Source of the DNA: CALDOK01 sp964481655
GTDB taxonomy: Bacteria; Myxococcota_A; UBA796; JAFGLY01
Direction of reading: 5' to 3'
Assembly: GCA_964481655.1 (NCBI GenBank)
Contig: CAYZVO010000018.1
Location: forward strand, 1-64,000
Length of the DNA: 64,000 bases
How positions within the stretch are numbered: position 1 is the first letter of the stretch; each line of letters opens with the position of its first letter. The translations under genes and the position numbers were made by a program. A model generated the notes under the pieces. That model searched no databases. It saw only the letters and a list, made by a program, of their open reading frames with translations, and was not told the origin of the DNA. Shown one piece after another: positions 37,786 to 46,505 of the stretch.

Positions 37786-38466
37786 ATGCGGGTTCGGGCG
37801 GTGGCGTCGTTGGTGCTGGGAGTTCTCGCGACGAGCGGCCTCGCGCTCGCCGATCCACCCGTCATCGAAGACGAGCTCGACCTGCCCGTGACCCCCGACG
37901 AGGGCAGCCCCAAGGCCCTGGCCCTCGACGAGTACGCTGAGCGTTGGCTCGCGGTGGGGGAGCTGCGCAGGGACTACCGCCTGGGCGCGGACCCCATGGG
38001 CATGGCCACCACCGTGCGCGTCTACACCTGGGGCGTCTACGAGGGCGGAACCCACGCGCTCACCGCGCGGCAGTTCGCCCGGCGGGTGGACGACAACAAG
38101 ATGCGCCGGAAGATCACGGCCATCCGCTGGACCACCTCGCTGCTCGGCCTCGGGGCCATCGGCGGCGGGGCGCTGTGCCTGCGGGGCATGGAGGAGAACA
38201 GCTACCTGACCACCCCCGGAATCGTGCTCCCGGCCGCGGGCCTGGCGGCCCTGGTGCTGGGCGTCACCGCGACCAAGCCCCTGGATCGTTTCTACGAGCC
38301 CAGCCTGGCCTCCCCCCTGGCCACCGACTTCAACATCCGGCTGCGGGCCGAGCTGGGCCTGCACCCCGACGACACCATCCGCCTCGAGCTCGAGGGCCCC
38401 GTGTCGGTCTGGAACCCGGACGTCCAGGTCGATCAGGGCATCGAGGCGCTGGTGGATCCGCCCTAG
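37786..38466 (+). CDS. Hypothetical membrane-associated protein with signal peptide
   Basis: 226 aa. Signal peptide MRVRAVASLVLGVLATSGLALA, then an acidic segment, a helical region, and two hydrophobic helices in the middle (WTTSLLGLGAIGGGALCL and GIVLPAAGLAALVLGV). The C-terminal part (TDFNIRLRAELGLHPDDTIRLELEG) is polar. I recognise no family. The ATG is placed by GGGAGG six bases upstream; a GTG three bases earlier would add one residue. Confidence 0.6.
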   Translation: MRVRAVASLVLGVLATSGLALADPPVIEDELDLPVTPDEGSPKALALDEYAERWLAVGELRRDYRLGADPMGMATTVRVYTWGVYEGGTHALTARQFARRVDDNKMRRKITAIRWTTSLLGLGAIGGGALCLRGMEENSYLTTPGIVLPAAGLAALVLGVTATKPLDRFYEPSLASPLATDFNIRLRAELGLHPDDTIRLELEGPVSVWNPDVQVDQGIEALVDPP

Positions 38467-38511
38467 CGGCGGGGCCTGTGACAGTTCGGGCCCACCTGGC
38501 CTCTGTAGGGC

Positions 38512-39045
38512 ATGCCTGAACCCGACCAGCCCAGCACCGAGCCCCCCACCCGTCCCCGCCGCATGGCCCGCAAGGCCGCGGAGTGGGCCTTGTGGATCGT
38601 CGGGGCGTTGGTGGTGGTGCAGCTGGTGGGCTGGTGGCGGGCGCCGGAGCTGCCTGATCAGGCCCCGGGCTTCGTGCTGCAGGACCTCGACGGCGGCACC
38701 GTGGCGCTCGAGGATCTGAGGGGCCAGACCGTGGTGCTCAACTTCTGGGCGGCCTGGTGCATGCCCTGCCGCGCCGAGGTCCCGGCCTTCTCCCGCTTCG
38801 CCCGCGGCAACCCGGATGTAGCGGTCCTGGGCATCGCCGCGGATGGTTCTCCCGACGAGCTGCGCGAGGCCGCCGAGAACCTCGGCATGGACTACCCGGT
38901 GCTGGTGGCCGACGAGGCCACCAAGCGGGCCTACGGCATCAGCACCCTGCCCACCACCGTGGTCATCGGGCCGCAGGGCGACGTGCGCTACGCCCACTCC
39001 GGCATCATGCTCGATCCACAGATCGCCTTCGCGGTGCGGCAGTAG
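38512..39045 (+). CDS. TlpA/ResA-like membrane-anchored thioredoxin
   Basis: 177 aa. A cytoplasmic start, one membrane helix (about residues 24-41) and a periplasmic thioredoxin fold. APGFVLQDLDGGTVALEDLRG is the AhpC/TSA-like strand, NFWAAWCMPCRAEVP holds the redox pair Cys83-Cys86, and GISTLPTTVVIGPQG carries the cis-Pro loop. It probably reduces disulfides in secreted proteins or supports cytochrome c maturation. It may be co-transcribed with the preceding gene, 45 bp away. Confidence 0.88.
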   Translation: MPEPDQPSTEPPTRPRRMARKAAEWALWIVGALVVVQLVGWWRAPELPDQAPGFVLQDLDGGTVALEDLRGQTVVLNFWAAWCMPCRAEVPAFSRFARGNPDVAVLGIAADGSPDELREAAENLGMDYPVLVADEATKRAYGISTLPTTVVIGPQGDVRYAHSGIMLDPQIAFAVRQ

Positions 39046-39073
39046 CGGGCGCCCTCTTGGGCGGCGCCGCTGA

Positions 39074-40891
39074 TCAGCCGGAGCCGGACCTCGCCCGCCA
39101 CGCCCGCAGGTCCACCCACGAGTAGTACGCCAGGGCCGCGACGCTCAACACCAGGATCACCACGTTGGCCACGTGGTAGCGGCCGTGCAAGCCCTCCCAG
39201 CGGACGACCTTGGTGATCTGGTAGACCAGCAGGAAGCCGAACATCGCCAGCCGGACCGGGACCCGGCCGTCGGGGCGCTTCGGGGTCACGCCCAGCAGCA
39301 GGAACACGACCCAGGTCGCGTAGTAGTACCGGGACAGCACCATCATCGCGAAGGCGGGGATGAGCCCCAGCGCGCAGGCGTCGATCCGTGTGCGGCGCCG
39401 CATCACCCAGAACGTCCACAGCACCAGGATGGCCTGCACCGCCCGCAGCGCGGGCATCCGGCCGGCCAGGATCCCCCGGCGGACCTCCATCTCCGCGATG
39501 ATCCCCGGCACGGCGTAGTCCTCGCCGAACAGGGTCGCGAGGCCCAGGTGGTTCGAGCCCGCCTGGATGCGGTGGGCGTGCAGGGAGATCTTGTCGGCCC
39601 ACTCCGACCAGGCGTCGGCACCCAGAGGCGTGGTGAGGCTCAGCAGGCCGATGATGGCCATGGAGGCCCCCAGGACCGCCAGGAAGGTGACGGTCTGGCG
39701 GTCCATGGCCCAGCGGTCGCTGCGGCCCTCACGATCGCCGCGCAGCCGCGACAGGAGCCCCACCACCGGCCCGAAGCAGAGCAGCCCCACGAAGCCCCGC
39801 ATCAGCCCGCCGTAGGCCAGCAGCGGCGCGGCCAGCCCCGCGCGGGCTTTGGCGATGAAGGCGATGGGGATCAGCCCCAGCACGAACCAGTCGTAGGTGA
39901 AGTAGCCCCCCAGCAGCCGGCCCCGGTTGCCGAAGAACAGGGTGGTCCACAGGGCGATCCAGAGGGTGTTGCGCAGCCCGAAGGCCCACCACATCAGCGC
40001 GAAGGTCACGATGTACATGGGGACCTGCAGCAGCGCGGCCACCTCCAGGGTGCGGCCGTCGTGCAGGTCCACGGCGTTGAGCAGGGGCCGATGGGCGATC
40101 AGCCAGGCCGGCGAGGGGTTGAAGCCCAGATCCGTGACGACGCCCTTGCGGACCCCCTTGCCCATCCGGTCGTAGAAGACCTCGAGGTCGGACCCGAACT
40201 GGGCCCAGCGCTCGTCGGTGAAGCGCTCCCGCAGCCCCTCGTCCCGTGCCCGCTGCAGGGCCTCCGCGCGGGTGACGAACTCGTAGCTGTGCAGGTCCCG
40301 GACCCGCTTGACCCGCTGGAGGAGCTGCTCCCTCTCGTCGTCCATCAGCAGCATGGCGTTGTAGATGTCGAAGTACTCCAGCTCGTCGAAGTACTTGGTG
40401 CCGAGCACGTAGTGGAACTGGTTCCAGGTGTGCAGCGGGACCCTGGTCTCGGACAGGTCGTCCGCGCTGCGCAGCCCCACCCCTCCGGCCAGCAGCAGCA
40501 GCAGCGCCACCACCGCGATGCCCCGGGTGCTTCCCAGCAGCCGGACGGCCAAGCCCGTCGATCCCGCCACCGCGCCCAGCGCCAGAAAGATGACGGCCCA
40601 GGGGCCCGCCCCGATGATCTGGCCGCAGAGGACGAAGGTGAACAGCAGGACCTCGACGACGGGCAGCCGCGGTGCGACCCGCGCCGCCAGCGGCTGCAGG
40701 GCGGCCAGCAGCACGGACCCGACGATCAGGGCCAGCACCAGCAGCTCCGTGCGCAGCCCGGCGGTGGCCGCGGCGATGACGCCAGCCAGGGCGCCGGCCA
40801 CACACAGGCCGAAGAGCGCTCGAGCGACGGCCTTGTCCCGGGGCGTGCGCCCGGATGGGGTGGTGTCTCGAGCACCAGACTCGCTGGTCAT
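39074..40891 (-). CDS. Multi-pass membrane protein, hypothetical
   Basis: 605 aa. About 12 hydrophobic segments, including FGLCVAGALAGVIAAATAGL, VEVLLFTFVLCGQIIGAG and the C-terminal VILVLSVAALAYYSWV. A long soluble loop (about residues 155-255) contains WNQFHYVLGTKYFDELEYFD, which resembles the ligand loops of GT-C or PMT-type transferases. TYDWFVLGLIPIAF and SRYYYATWVVFLL recall O-antigen or mannosyl-transferase-like proteins. Function unknown. The ATG at 40891 was chosen because it removes an unlikely 15-residue prefix. Confidence 0.65.
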   Translation of the reverse strand: MTSESGARDTTPSGRTPRDKAVARALFGLCVAGALAGVIAAATAGLRTELLVLALIVGSVLLAALQPLAARVAPRLPVVEVLLFTFVLCGQIIGAGPWAVIFLALGAVAGSTGLAVRLLGSTRGIAVVALLLLLAGGVGLRSADDLSETRVPLHTWNQFHYVLGTKYFDELEYFDIYNAMLLMDDEREQLLQRVKRVRDLHSYEFVTRAEALQRARDEGLRERFTDERWAQFGSDLEVFYDRMGKGVRKGVVTDLGFNPSPAWLIAHRPLLNAVDLHDGRTLEVAALLQVPMYIVTFALMWWAFGLRNTLWIALWTTLFFGNRGRLLGGYFTYDWFVLGLIPIAFIAKARAGLAAPLLAYGGLMRGFVGLLCFGPVVGLLSRLRGDREGRSDRWAMDRQTVTFLAVLGASMAIIGLLSLTTPLGADAWSEWADKISLHAHRIQAGSNHLGLATLFGEDYAVPGIIAEMEVRRGILAGRMPALRAVQAILVLWTFWVMRRRTRIDACALGLIPAFAMMVLSRYYYATWVVFLLLGVTPKRPDGRVPVRLAMFGFLLVYQITKVVRWEGLHGRYHVANVVILVLSVAALAYYSWVDLRAWRARSGSG

Positions 40892-40957
40892 GTGCGCCTC
40901 CGGGCCCACGATAGCAGCCGCGGCCCCGACCCGCACCGAGGCCTCGAGGGGGGGGCG

Positions 40958-41950
40958 CTAGGCCTCCCGCGCGGCCTTGCGAGCCTTCTTGGCCTCGTAC
41001 ATCAGGCCGTCGGCCTCGCGGATCGCGGCGAAGAGATCCTGGTCCCCGGTGCAGGTGGTGGCGCCCACGCTCATGGCCAGCAGGAACCCCTGCTCGTCGG
41101 CGTGGAGGGCGTTCCAGGACGCCGCGGCCTCGTCCAGGCGCTGGCCCCAGCCCTGCACGCACTCCGGCAGCGGATCGCTCAGGAGCACCAGGAACTCGTC
41201 GCCCCCGGTCCGGAAGACGAGGTCCGAGCCCCGGAACGATCCCTGCAGGGCCTCGGCGGCGGCGCGGAGGACCCGATCGCCGGCGTGATGTCCGATCTCG
41301 TCGTTGATGCGCTTCAGGCCGTCGAGGTCTGCCACCAGCACCCCGATGCAGCTGCCATTGCGCCGGACGCGGGCCATCTCGCGGGGCGCCACCTCGTCGA
41401 GGTAGCGCCGGTTGTACAGGCCCGTGAAGGTGTCGGTGATGGCCATGCCCCGGATCTGCTCCGCCCGCTGCTGCAGGTGGTGGACCAGGATCAGGATGTT
41501 CTCGTACACCCCGCTCACCGGATCCGCCGTGACGTCCTGCAGCACGTGGCAGCTGTAGCAGGAGGCGATCTTGGACGCGATGTCCCCCTGGACACGGCCC
41601 CCGCACAGGGTGCCGGCCTGCAGCCAGCAGCGCCGGTCGCGGGCCCCGGGGGGGGGGCAATAGGGGGTGCGGGCGTCCCTCAGCACCCCACCCGGGGGGT
41701 CGCCCACGCGGGCCGTCCCAGACCGCCGCGACAAGTCCCGGGCGGGCCCGGGGGCGGGGCATTCGGTGGTGCGGCAGTCCATCAGCTCCCAACACTGGGT
41801 CTCGAGCTCGCGGGCCATGAAGAGGTCCGACGGTCCGGAGACCGGGCGGTCCTGCTCGACGCAGTCCTGGATGAACGAACGCAGCTTCCCGTCCAGCAGT
41901 CGGAGGAAGTGATCCTGATGCTCGCAGGGGTTGGGATCGATGGTGCTCAT
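40958..41950 (-). CDS. Two-CW-domain diguanylate cyclase (cytoplasmic)
   Basis: 330 aa. Residues 53-134 hold a two-CW-like Cys module: CWELMDC (Cys53, Cys59), C64, C98, CWLQAGTLC (108-116) and CYSC (131-134), possibly a metal or iron-sulfur/redox sensor. The first CW block is split from the second by about 34 residues that look partly duplicated (CPAPGPARD and CPPPGARDRRC). The GGDEF domain follows: ITDTFTGLYNRRYLDE, VADLDGLKRINDEIGH, GGDEF at 249-253, and the inhibitory RxxD (RGSD) five residues before it. Expected product: cyclic di-GMP. Confidence 0.88.
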   Translation of the reverse strand: MSTIDPNPCEHQDHFLRLLDGKLRSFIQDCVEQDRPVSGPSDLFMARELETQCWELMDCRTTECPAPGPARDLSRRSGTARVGDPPGGVLRDARTPYCPPPGARDRRCWLQAGTLCGGRVQGDIASKIASCYSCHVLQDVTADPVSGVYENILILVHHLQQRAEQIRGMAITDTFTGLYNRRYLDEVAPREMARVRRNGSCIGVLVADLDGLKRINDEIGHHAGDRVLRAAAEALQGSFRGSDLVFRTGGDEFLVLLSDPLPECVQGWGQRLDEAAASWNALHADEQGFLLAMSVGATTCTGDQDLFAAIREADGLMYEAKKARKAAREA

Positions 41951-42023
41951 GGGGTGGCCTCGGGGTGGTGGCCTGTCGGATCTGGCGGCGTATCGATTCT
42001 GCTATATCCTGTATGTCGGGTTT

Positions 42024-42986
42024 CTACAGCGCGTACCCCTTCATGAACGCCCACAGCTCCCGGGCTCCCTCGATGTCGTGGTTCTGCTGGCCGGTCAGGG
42101 CCTCCCAGATCAGGCTGACCCGGACCTCGATGCTGGGCGCGTTGTGGCCCGCCCCGTCGAGGATGATCACCGACACCGCCGTGCCGGTGGCCGGGCAGCC
42201 CCAGTCCTCGCGGTGTGCGGTGGAGCGGTCCCAGCGGTCCAGGTCCTCGTAGTCGGAGCTGGTGGGTTGGTCCTCGCACTGGTTCCGATCGAGCCAGTAC
42301 TGCACCGACGCGTCCTTGGACAGGAACGAGCCGGTGGTCTCGAAGCTGCTGGCGCCGCCCTCGTAGGGGATGGCGCGGTCCTCGGTGCCCAGCTGGTAGA
42401 TGATGGGCACGGGCAGCTCGCTGCTCACGTCGCACTCGTTGTTTTCAGGCATCAGGGCGATCACGGGCCCCACCGCCGCGAAGACCTCCGGCGCCTCCTG
42501 GGCCAGGCGCATGGACATCAGCCCACCGTTGGACTCGCCGGTGACGTAGACCCGGGACCGGTCGATCTCGTAGCGGCCGGCCACGTCGTCGATCAGGTCC
42601 ACCAGGAACCCCACGTCGTCGGTCTCCGGGCAGCCCCCGCAGTCGCTGCGGCAGCAGTTCCAGTGCTCGTCGATGCCCTGGGGCACCAGCAGCATCAGCC
42701 CGTCCTCGTCGGCGATGTCGAGCCAGACCTGGTGAGGCCAGTCGTGGCTGCCCACCCCGATGTGGTTGTCGATGACGCCACCGCCCCCGTGCAGCAGCAG
42801 CACCAGGGGCATGGACCCGCTCGGTGTCTTCGGCTCGTAGAGGTGGTAGCTCCGCTCCAGGCCCCCGTGCGTGAAGGTCTGGTCCCGGTGAAGGGTGCCG
42901 CCCCACCACTCACCTGGGGTGGTCAGGCCGCAGGCGCTCAGGGCCGCCCCGGCCAACACGGTGCTGACGAACCATCGCTGTTTCAT
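42024..42986 (-). CDS. PHB-depolymerase-like esterase lipoprotein
   Basis: 320 aa. Lipobox near ALSAC (Cys19). An alpha/beta-hydrolase fold of the LpqC/feruloyl-esterase kind: LVLLLHGGGGVIDNH (oxyanion region), HWNCCRSDCGGCPETDDVGFL (the WN and DDVGFL motifs of the family, with extra Cys), GESNGG with Ser152 as nucleophile, LGTEDRAIPY with the Asp, and GAGHNAPS with the His. Likely substrates are polyester or acylated sugars. It is divergent from the second CotH gene, which starts 109 bp away. Confidence 0.85.
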   Translation of the reverse strand: MKQRWFVSTVLAGAALSACGLTTPGEWWGGTLHRDQTFTHGGLERSYHLYEPKTPSGSMPLVLLLHGGGGVIDNHIGVGSHDWPHQVWLDIADEDGLMLLVPQGIDEHWNCCRSDCGGCPETDDVGFLVDLIDDVAGRYEIDRSRVYVTGESNGGLMSMRLAQEAPEVFAAVGPVIALMPENNECDVSSELPVPIIYQLGTEDRAIPYEGGASSFETTGSFLSKDASVQYWLDRNQCEDQPTSSDYEDLDRWDRSTAHREDWGCPATGTAVSVIILDGAGHNAPSIEVRVSLIWEALTGQQNHDIEGARELWAFMKGYAL

Positions 42987-43055
42987 GGCTCCATCGTGGT
43001 GCGGCCAGCGCCGCCTGTCCAGCCCACATCTGCCTTTGCATCAACACAGGCTCGT

Positions 43056-43066
43056 GTGTCAGACAC
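43056..43066. promoter_or_regulatory. Short palindrome GTGTC-A-GACAC in divergent promoter region
   Basis: The 109-bp region between the divergent esterase and CotH genes contains the perfect five-base inverted repeat GTGTC and GACAC around one A, starting 30 bp before the CotH GTG. It could be an operator for either gene. Chance occurrence cannot be excluded. Confidence 0.25.
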
Positions 43067-43095
43067 TGTGAACGTGCCGAACCACGGGAGCCGCC

Positions 43096-44793
43096 GTGCG
43101 CCTCATCCACAGCTGCCTGCTGCCCACCCTCCTGCTGACCCTCGCCTGCCGTCCCGACGACATCGCGCCCCTGGACACCTCCATCGGCGAGACCGCGGCC
43201 CCCGAGGACAGCGTCGATCCCTTCTTCGATCCCGACCACGTGATCGAGGTCGACATCGAGCTGGACAGCGACGACTGGGACACCATCCGCAACCAGCACC
43301 GCGACATCCTCGAGCTGCTCGCAGGCGACTGCATGGAGGGGCCGCAGGAGAGCCCCTACACCTACGTCGAGGCCTCGGCGACCCTCGACGGCGAGCACTT
43401 CGAGGCCATCGGCGTGCGCAAGAAGGGGCTTTTGGGCTCGGACAATGTCGAGAAGCCGTCGCTCAAGCTCAACATGGACTGGATCGACGACCAGGCGACC
43501 TACCTGGGCCACGACATGTTGACCTTCAACAACGCCAACCAGGACCCCAGCTACCTGGACCAGTGCCTGGGCTACGGGCTCTTCGCCGACGCTGGCGTGC
43601 CCGCCTCCCGCTGCAGCTTCGCCCACATCACCGTCAACGGCGTGGACCTGGGCCTGTACGTCAACGTCGAGAGCATCCGCCGGCCCTACTGGGAGCACCA
43701 CGTCGGCGACGACGGCGGCAACCACTACGAGGGCACCCTGTCCGACTTCCGCGAGGGCTGGACCGACACCTTCGAGGCCAAGAAGGGCAACAGCGACGAC
43801 CGCTCGGATCTCGACGCGGTGGCCGCCGCCCTCGAGCTGGACGACGACGCCCTGATGGACGAGCTGGGCGCGGTGCTCGACCTCGAGCAGTTCTACTCCT
43901 ACTGGGCCATGGAGGTGCTGACGGGCCATTGGGACGGCTACGCCTCGGCCACCAACAACTTCCACGTCTACAACGACCCCCAGAGCGGGAAGTTCCAGTT
44001 CGTGCCCTGGGGCATCGACGCCCTGTTCGACGCGCAGCAGCCCTTCGGCTCCACCGTGCCCGAGTCGGTGGTCGCCCGCTCCGCCGTGCCCCGGCGGCTC
44101 TACGAACACCCGGATGGTCGCGCGGCCTACCACGCCCGCCTGCTGGAGCTGATGGACTCGGTCTGGGACGAGGACGCCCTCAACGCCGAGATCGACCGCA
44201 TGGTCGCCCTGGTGAGCCCCTACCTGCAGCCCGACGAGGTGGCCTTGTTCGACGAGGGCGTGGCCACCATCCGCGCCTACATCCCCGAGCGCGAGGCCCG
44301 CATCCGGGCGGAGCTCGAGGCCGGCGCCCCCGACTGGGGCGAGCCCCTGCGCAGCGCGTTCTGCATGGTGGACGTGGGCGGCATGTCCGGGACCTTCGAC
44401 ACCACCTGGGGCTCCCTGGCCGACGACGCCCTGTACGGCGGTGGCGACATGAAGCTCGAGTGGTACGGCGAGGACATCCCGTTCAGCCAGGTCATCAGCC
44501 TGGCTGGGGAGGACGCGGGCCAGGCCACCCTCGCCGTGCTCGGGGTCCTGGGGACCAACACCTACATCTACCCCTGGTTCATGATCCCCATGGACGATGT
44601 GGAGCCAGGCGCCGAGCTGGCCGTGGACTGGGAGCAGGTGCGGGCCTACGCCGTCTACGTCGAGGGCAGCACCGCCTCGGTCCTGGGCTATGTGGGCGAC
44701 GGGTCCATCATCTTCGAAGAGGCCGGCACCGACGAGGGTGACGCCATCAGCGGCAGCTTCGACGTCCGCATCTTCGGGGGCGCGGCGGAGTAA
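43096..44793 (+). CDS. CotH-type kinase lipoprotein
   Basis: 565 aa with GTG start (GGGAG six bases upstream). Signal LLLTLAC and an acidic spacer. CotH domain: VIEVDIELDSDDWDTI, ATLDGEHFEAIGVRKKGLLGS, KPSLKLNMDWI, MLTFNNANQDPS, INVNG-type loop HITVNGVDLGLYVNVESIRR, and KFQFVPWGIDALFDA containing the Asp of the metal site. A C-terminal beta domain (about 420-565) is unassigned. Compared with the CotH gene at 35779 it lacks the N-terminal sandwich. Probable secreted protein kinase or related transferase. Confidence 0.87.
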   Translation: MRLIHSCLLPTLLLTLACRPDDIAPLDTSIGETAAPEDSVDPFFDPDHVIEVDIELDSDDWDTIRNQHRDILELLAGDCMEGPQESPYTYVEASATLDGEHFEAIGVRKKGLLGSDNVEKPSLKLNMDWIDDQATYLGHDMLTFNNANQDPSYLDQCLGYGLFADAGVPASRCSFAHITVNGVDLGLYVNVESIRRPYWEHHVGDDGGNHYEGTLSDFREGWTDTFEAKKGNSDDRSDLDAVAAALELDDDALMDELGAVLDLEQFYSYWAMEVLTGHWDGYASATNNFHVYNDPQSGKFQFVPWGIDALFDAQQPFGSTVPESVVARSAVPRRLYEHPDGRAAYHARLLELMDSVWDEDALNAEIDRMVALVSPYLQPDEVALFDEGVATIRAYIPEREARIRAELEAGAPDWGEPLRSAFCMVDVGGMSGTFDTTWGSLADDALYGGGDMKLEWYGEDIPFSQVISLAGEDAGQATLAVLGVLGTNTYIYPWFMIPMDDVEPGAELAVDWEQVRAYAVYVEGSTASVLGYVGDGSIIFEEAGTDEGDAISGSFDVRIFGGAAE

Positions 44794-44987
44794 CGGCGCC
44801 CGTCAGCGCCGCTGGCCTGGACCACCACCGGCGTCCCGTCCCGACGGGCCAACTCCGCGACGGCGCCCGCGTGGTCCACGTGGGCGTGGGTGAGCACGAT
44901 CAGGTCGATGCGGGTGACCGTCACCTCGGTCGCGTTGGCCGGGGTGGCGATGAGCAGGGCGAGCAGCGTGGCGACGATGAGCGGCAT
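44688..44987 (-). pseudogene. Metallo-beta-lactamase-fold remnant
   Basis: The frame starts with a convincing signal peptide (MPLIVATLLALLIATPANA) and passes within ten residues into IDLIVLTHAHVDHAGAVAEL and RRDGTPVVVQASG. This is the metal-binding H-x-H-x-D-H segment of a secreted metallo-beta-lactamase-fold enzyme. The roughly 60 residues that should precede it and everything after it are missing. The end (RRYSAAPPKMRT and beyond) is antisense to the 3' end of the CotH gene and is not family sequence. Third positions are G/C-rich up to about 44803, so the decay looks recent. Confidence 0.6.
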
Positions 44988-45031
44988 TCCCGGCGGCTAC
45001 CCGCGGAATCCCCGGTTCGCGGGGCACGCAT

Positions 45032-45046
45032 GTAACCAGTTGTTAC
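45032..45046. promoter_or_regulatory. Palindrome GTAAC-N5-GTTAC
   Basis: A perfect five-base inverted repeat spaced by CAGTT lies in the 130-bp gap between the lactamase-fold remnant (minus strand) and the small lipoprotein (plus strand). It is one of the few A/T-containing spots here and could be a regulator site. TATATG near 45104 might serve as a -10 element for the lipoprotein. Confidence 0.3.
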
Positions 45047-45117
45047 TCGGTGGGTCCCGGGAGCCGACAGGGGCAGCGGATCCGCATCTGCTCGCGGCGC
45101 TCGTATATGCTGTGCCC

Positions 45118-45540
45118 ATGTGGCGCATCCTGCTCGTCCTCGCTCCCTTCCTGATGGCTCCGACCTGCGGCGGCAGCGACGGCCCGGGCTTCGGCGGCGG
45201 CGGCAGCCCCGCCCCGGATGACCCCGAGGACAGCGACAGCCCGAGCGGGAGCGGCGGGACCGGGGACTGCGATCCCCAGTTCACCACCGTCGAGGTCGAC
45301 TGCTCCACCGAGAGCTACCTGCAGGTCTGGCACTTCTACGTCGAGCTGGACGCCACCTGCTCCTGGATCGACGTGAAGTTCGACGGCACCAGCTGGGGCG
45401 GGCAGATCACCGGCAGCGAGGGCGTGTTCGACGACACCCTCTCCCACACCGGCGCCAGCTGTGACGAGGCCCACACCATCGAGCTGTACTGCCTCTACCT
45501 GACCAGCGACTACGACTGCGTCTACGAGTACGCGCCCTAG
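45118..45540 (+). CDS. Small Cys-rich lipoprotein
   Basis: 140 aa. Signal MWRILLVLAPFLMAPTC, then Gly- and Asp/Ser-rich spacer (GGGGSPAPDDPEDSDSPS). The compact C-terminal domain has paired Cys (CDPQF, DCSTES, ATCSW, ASCDE, YCLYL, YDCVYEY) and aromatic strands (YLQVWHFYVELDA). It has no known family. It probably forms a disulfide-stabilised beta fold on the surface. Its stop TAG is one strand of the CTAG shared with the convergent gene. Confidence 0.68.
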   Translation: MWRILLVLAPFLMAPTCGGSDGPGFGGGGSPAPDDPEDSDSPSGSGGTGDCDPQFTTVEVDCSTESYLQVWHFYVELDATCSWIDVKFDGTSWGGQITGSEGVFDDTLSHTGASCDEAHTIELYCLYLTSDYDCVYEYAP

Positions 45541-46415
45541 TCCTTTCGCCAGGGGTCCGACCGCGCCCCCGCGGACCAGAACGACCAGCCGACGTTGACG
45601 TTGACGTTTGGGTCGGGTTCGCGGTCCCACCAGGCCACGCCGCCTTGGAGCTCCAGCGTCAGCCCGAAGTCGAAGCTGTGCTTCACCCCCGCCATCAAGG
45701 CGCGGAACGTGGCCTCGTCGGTCCCGTGTCGATGGCTGGAGACGACCAGGCCGGTCTCGTACGCGAGCTGCAGGCCCCGGTCGAAGCTGCCCCAGGCGTA
45801 GAAGCGGTACCCCAGCCCCATTCCCAGGCTCCCAAAGGGCGAGACCATACACAGTTGGGTCAGCCCATGTCGGGGCGCCAGGCGAAACTCGACCGTGGGG
45901 CGGATGAGGAAGGGGAATCCTACGTAGTTGAAGGATGCGCTCATCCGCTTGGGAGTTTCGACCAGCATCCATGGGCGGGGTGAGGGCCAGGGTCCTCGCC
46001 GGGGGGGCGCCGGGGCCGGGGCGGGGAGCGCATCCGCTCCGGGGTCGACCGCGGGTGACACCGCCACAGCGGGAGGGCAGGCGCGTGTGTTCACGCGCTC
46101 GAGCTCGCCGCTTGTGGTCGCGGACAGCAGGACGCCGCACTCCAGTCGCTCCCGTCGCAGCAGGCGTCGCAGCTCTGCTCTTCGCCAGCCCCCACCGGCC
46201 GACTCTACGAACCGAACTGGAGCCTCGCCCAGGGAGGCCTCGAGGGCCTCCTGGTATCTGCTGGCGCCGTGGCCCATGAGGACCACCAGGACCTCCTGGT
46301 CGGTGTGTTCCTGGATCGCGCGGATGGCCGCCTCGTGGTCGCTCAGCTCCGCCCCATGCGCCGCGTTGGCGACGACGAACGCCCAGCACGCCAACCACCA
46401 TGCCCACACGAACAT
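45537..46415 (-). CDS. Secreted hypothetical protein with beta-barrel-like C-terminus
   Basis: 292 aa. The signal peptide (MFVWAWWLACWAFVVANAAHG) lacks a standard lipobox. Residues 25-110 form an alpha/beta segment (EVLVVLMGHGASRYQEALEAS, LECGVLLSA). After a Pro-rich linker, residues 155-292 look like outer-membrane strands (MSASFNYVGFPFLI, LGMGLGYRFYAWGSFDRGLQLAYETG, TLELQGGVAWWD). No family is recognised. Confidence 0.62.
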   Translation of the reverse strand: MFVWAWWLACWAFVVANAAHGAELSDHEAAIRAIQEHTDQEVLVVLMGHGASRYQEALEASLGEAPVRFVESAGGGWRRAELRRLLRRERLECGVLLSATTSGELERVNTRACPPAVAVSPAVDPGADALPAPAPAPPRRGPWPSPRPWMLVETPKRMSASFNYVGFPFLIRPTVEFRLAPRHGLTQLCMVSPFGSLGMGLGYRFYAWGSFDRGLQLAYETGLVVSSHRHGTDEATFRALMAGVKHSFDFGLTLELQGGVAWWDREPDPNVNVNVGWSFWSAGARSDPWRKD

Positions 46416-46505
46416 TCTCTCCCAAGGCCCGAGAACACCACCTCATCCTACCCGCGTTTCCCAGCCCCCGCCCTCGTGCGCTCGTTCCTTGATACCCCAT
46501 GTTCC

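Noticed and set aside
37717..38997. Upstream continuation of the CotH frame over 37717-38997 on the minus strand
   Set aside because: It is antisense to two real plus-strand genes, and a lipoprotein signal begins exactly at 37716.
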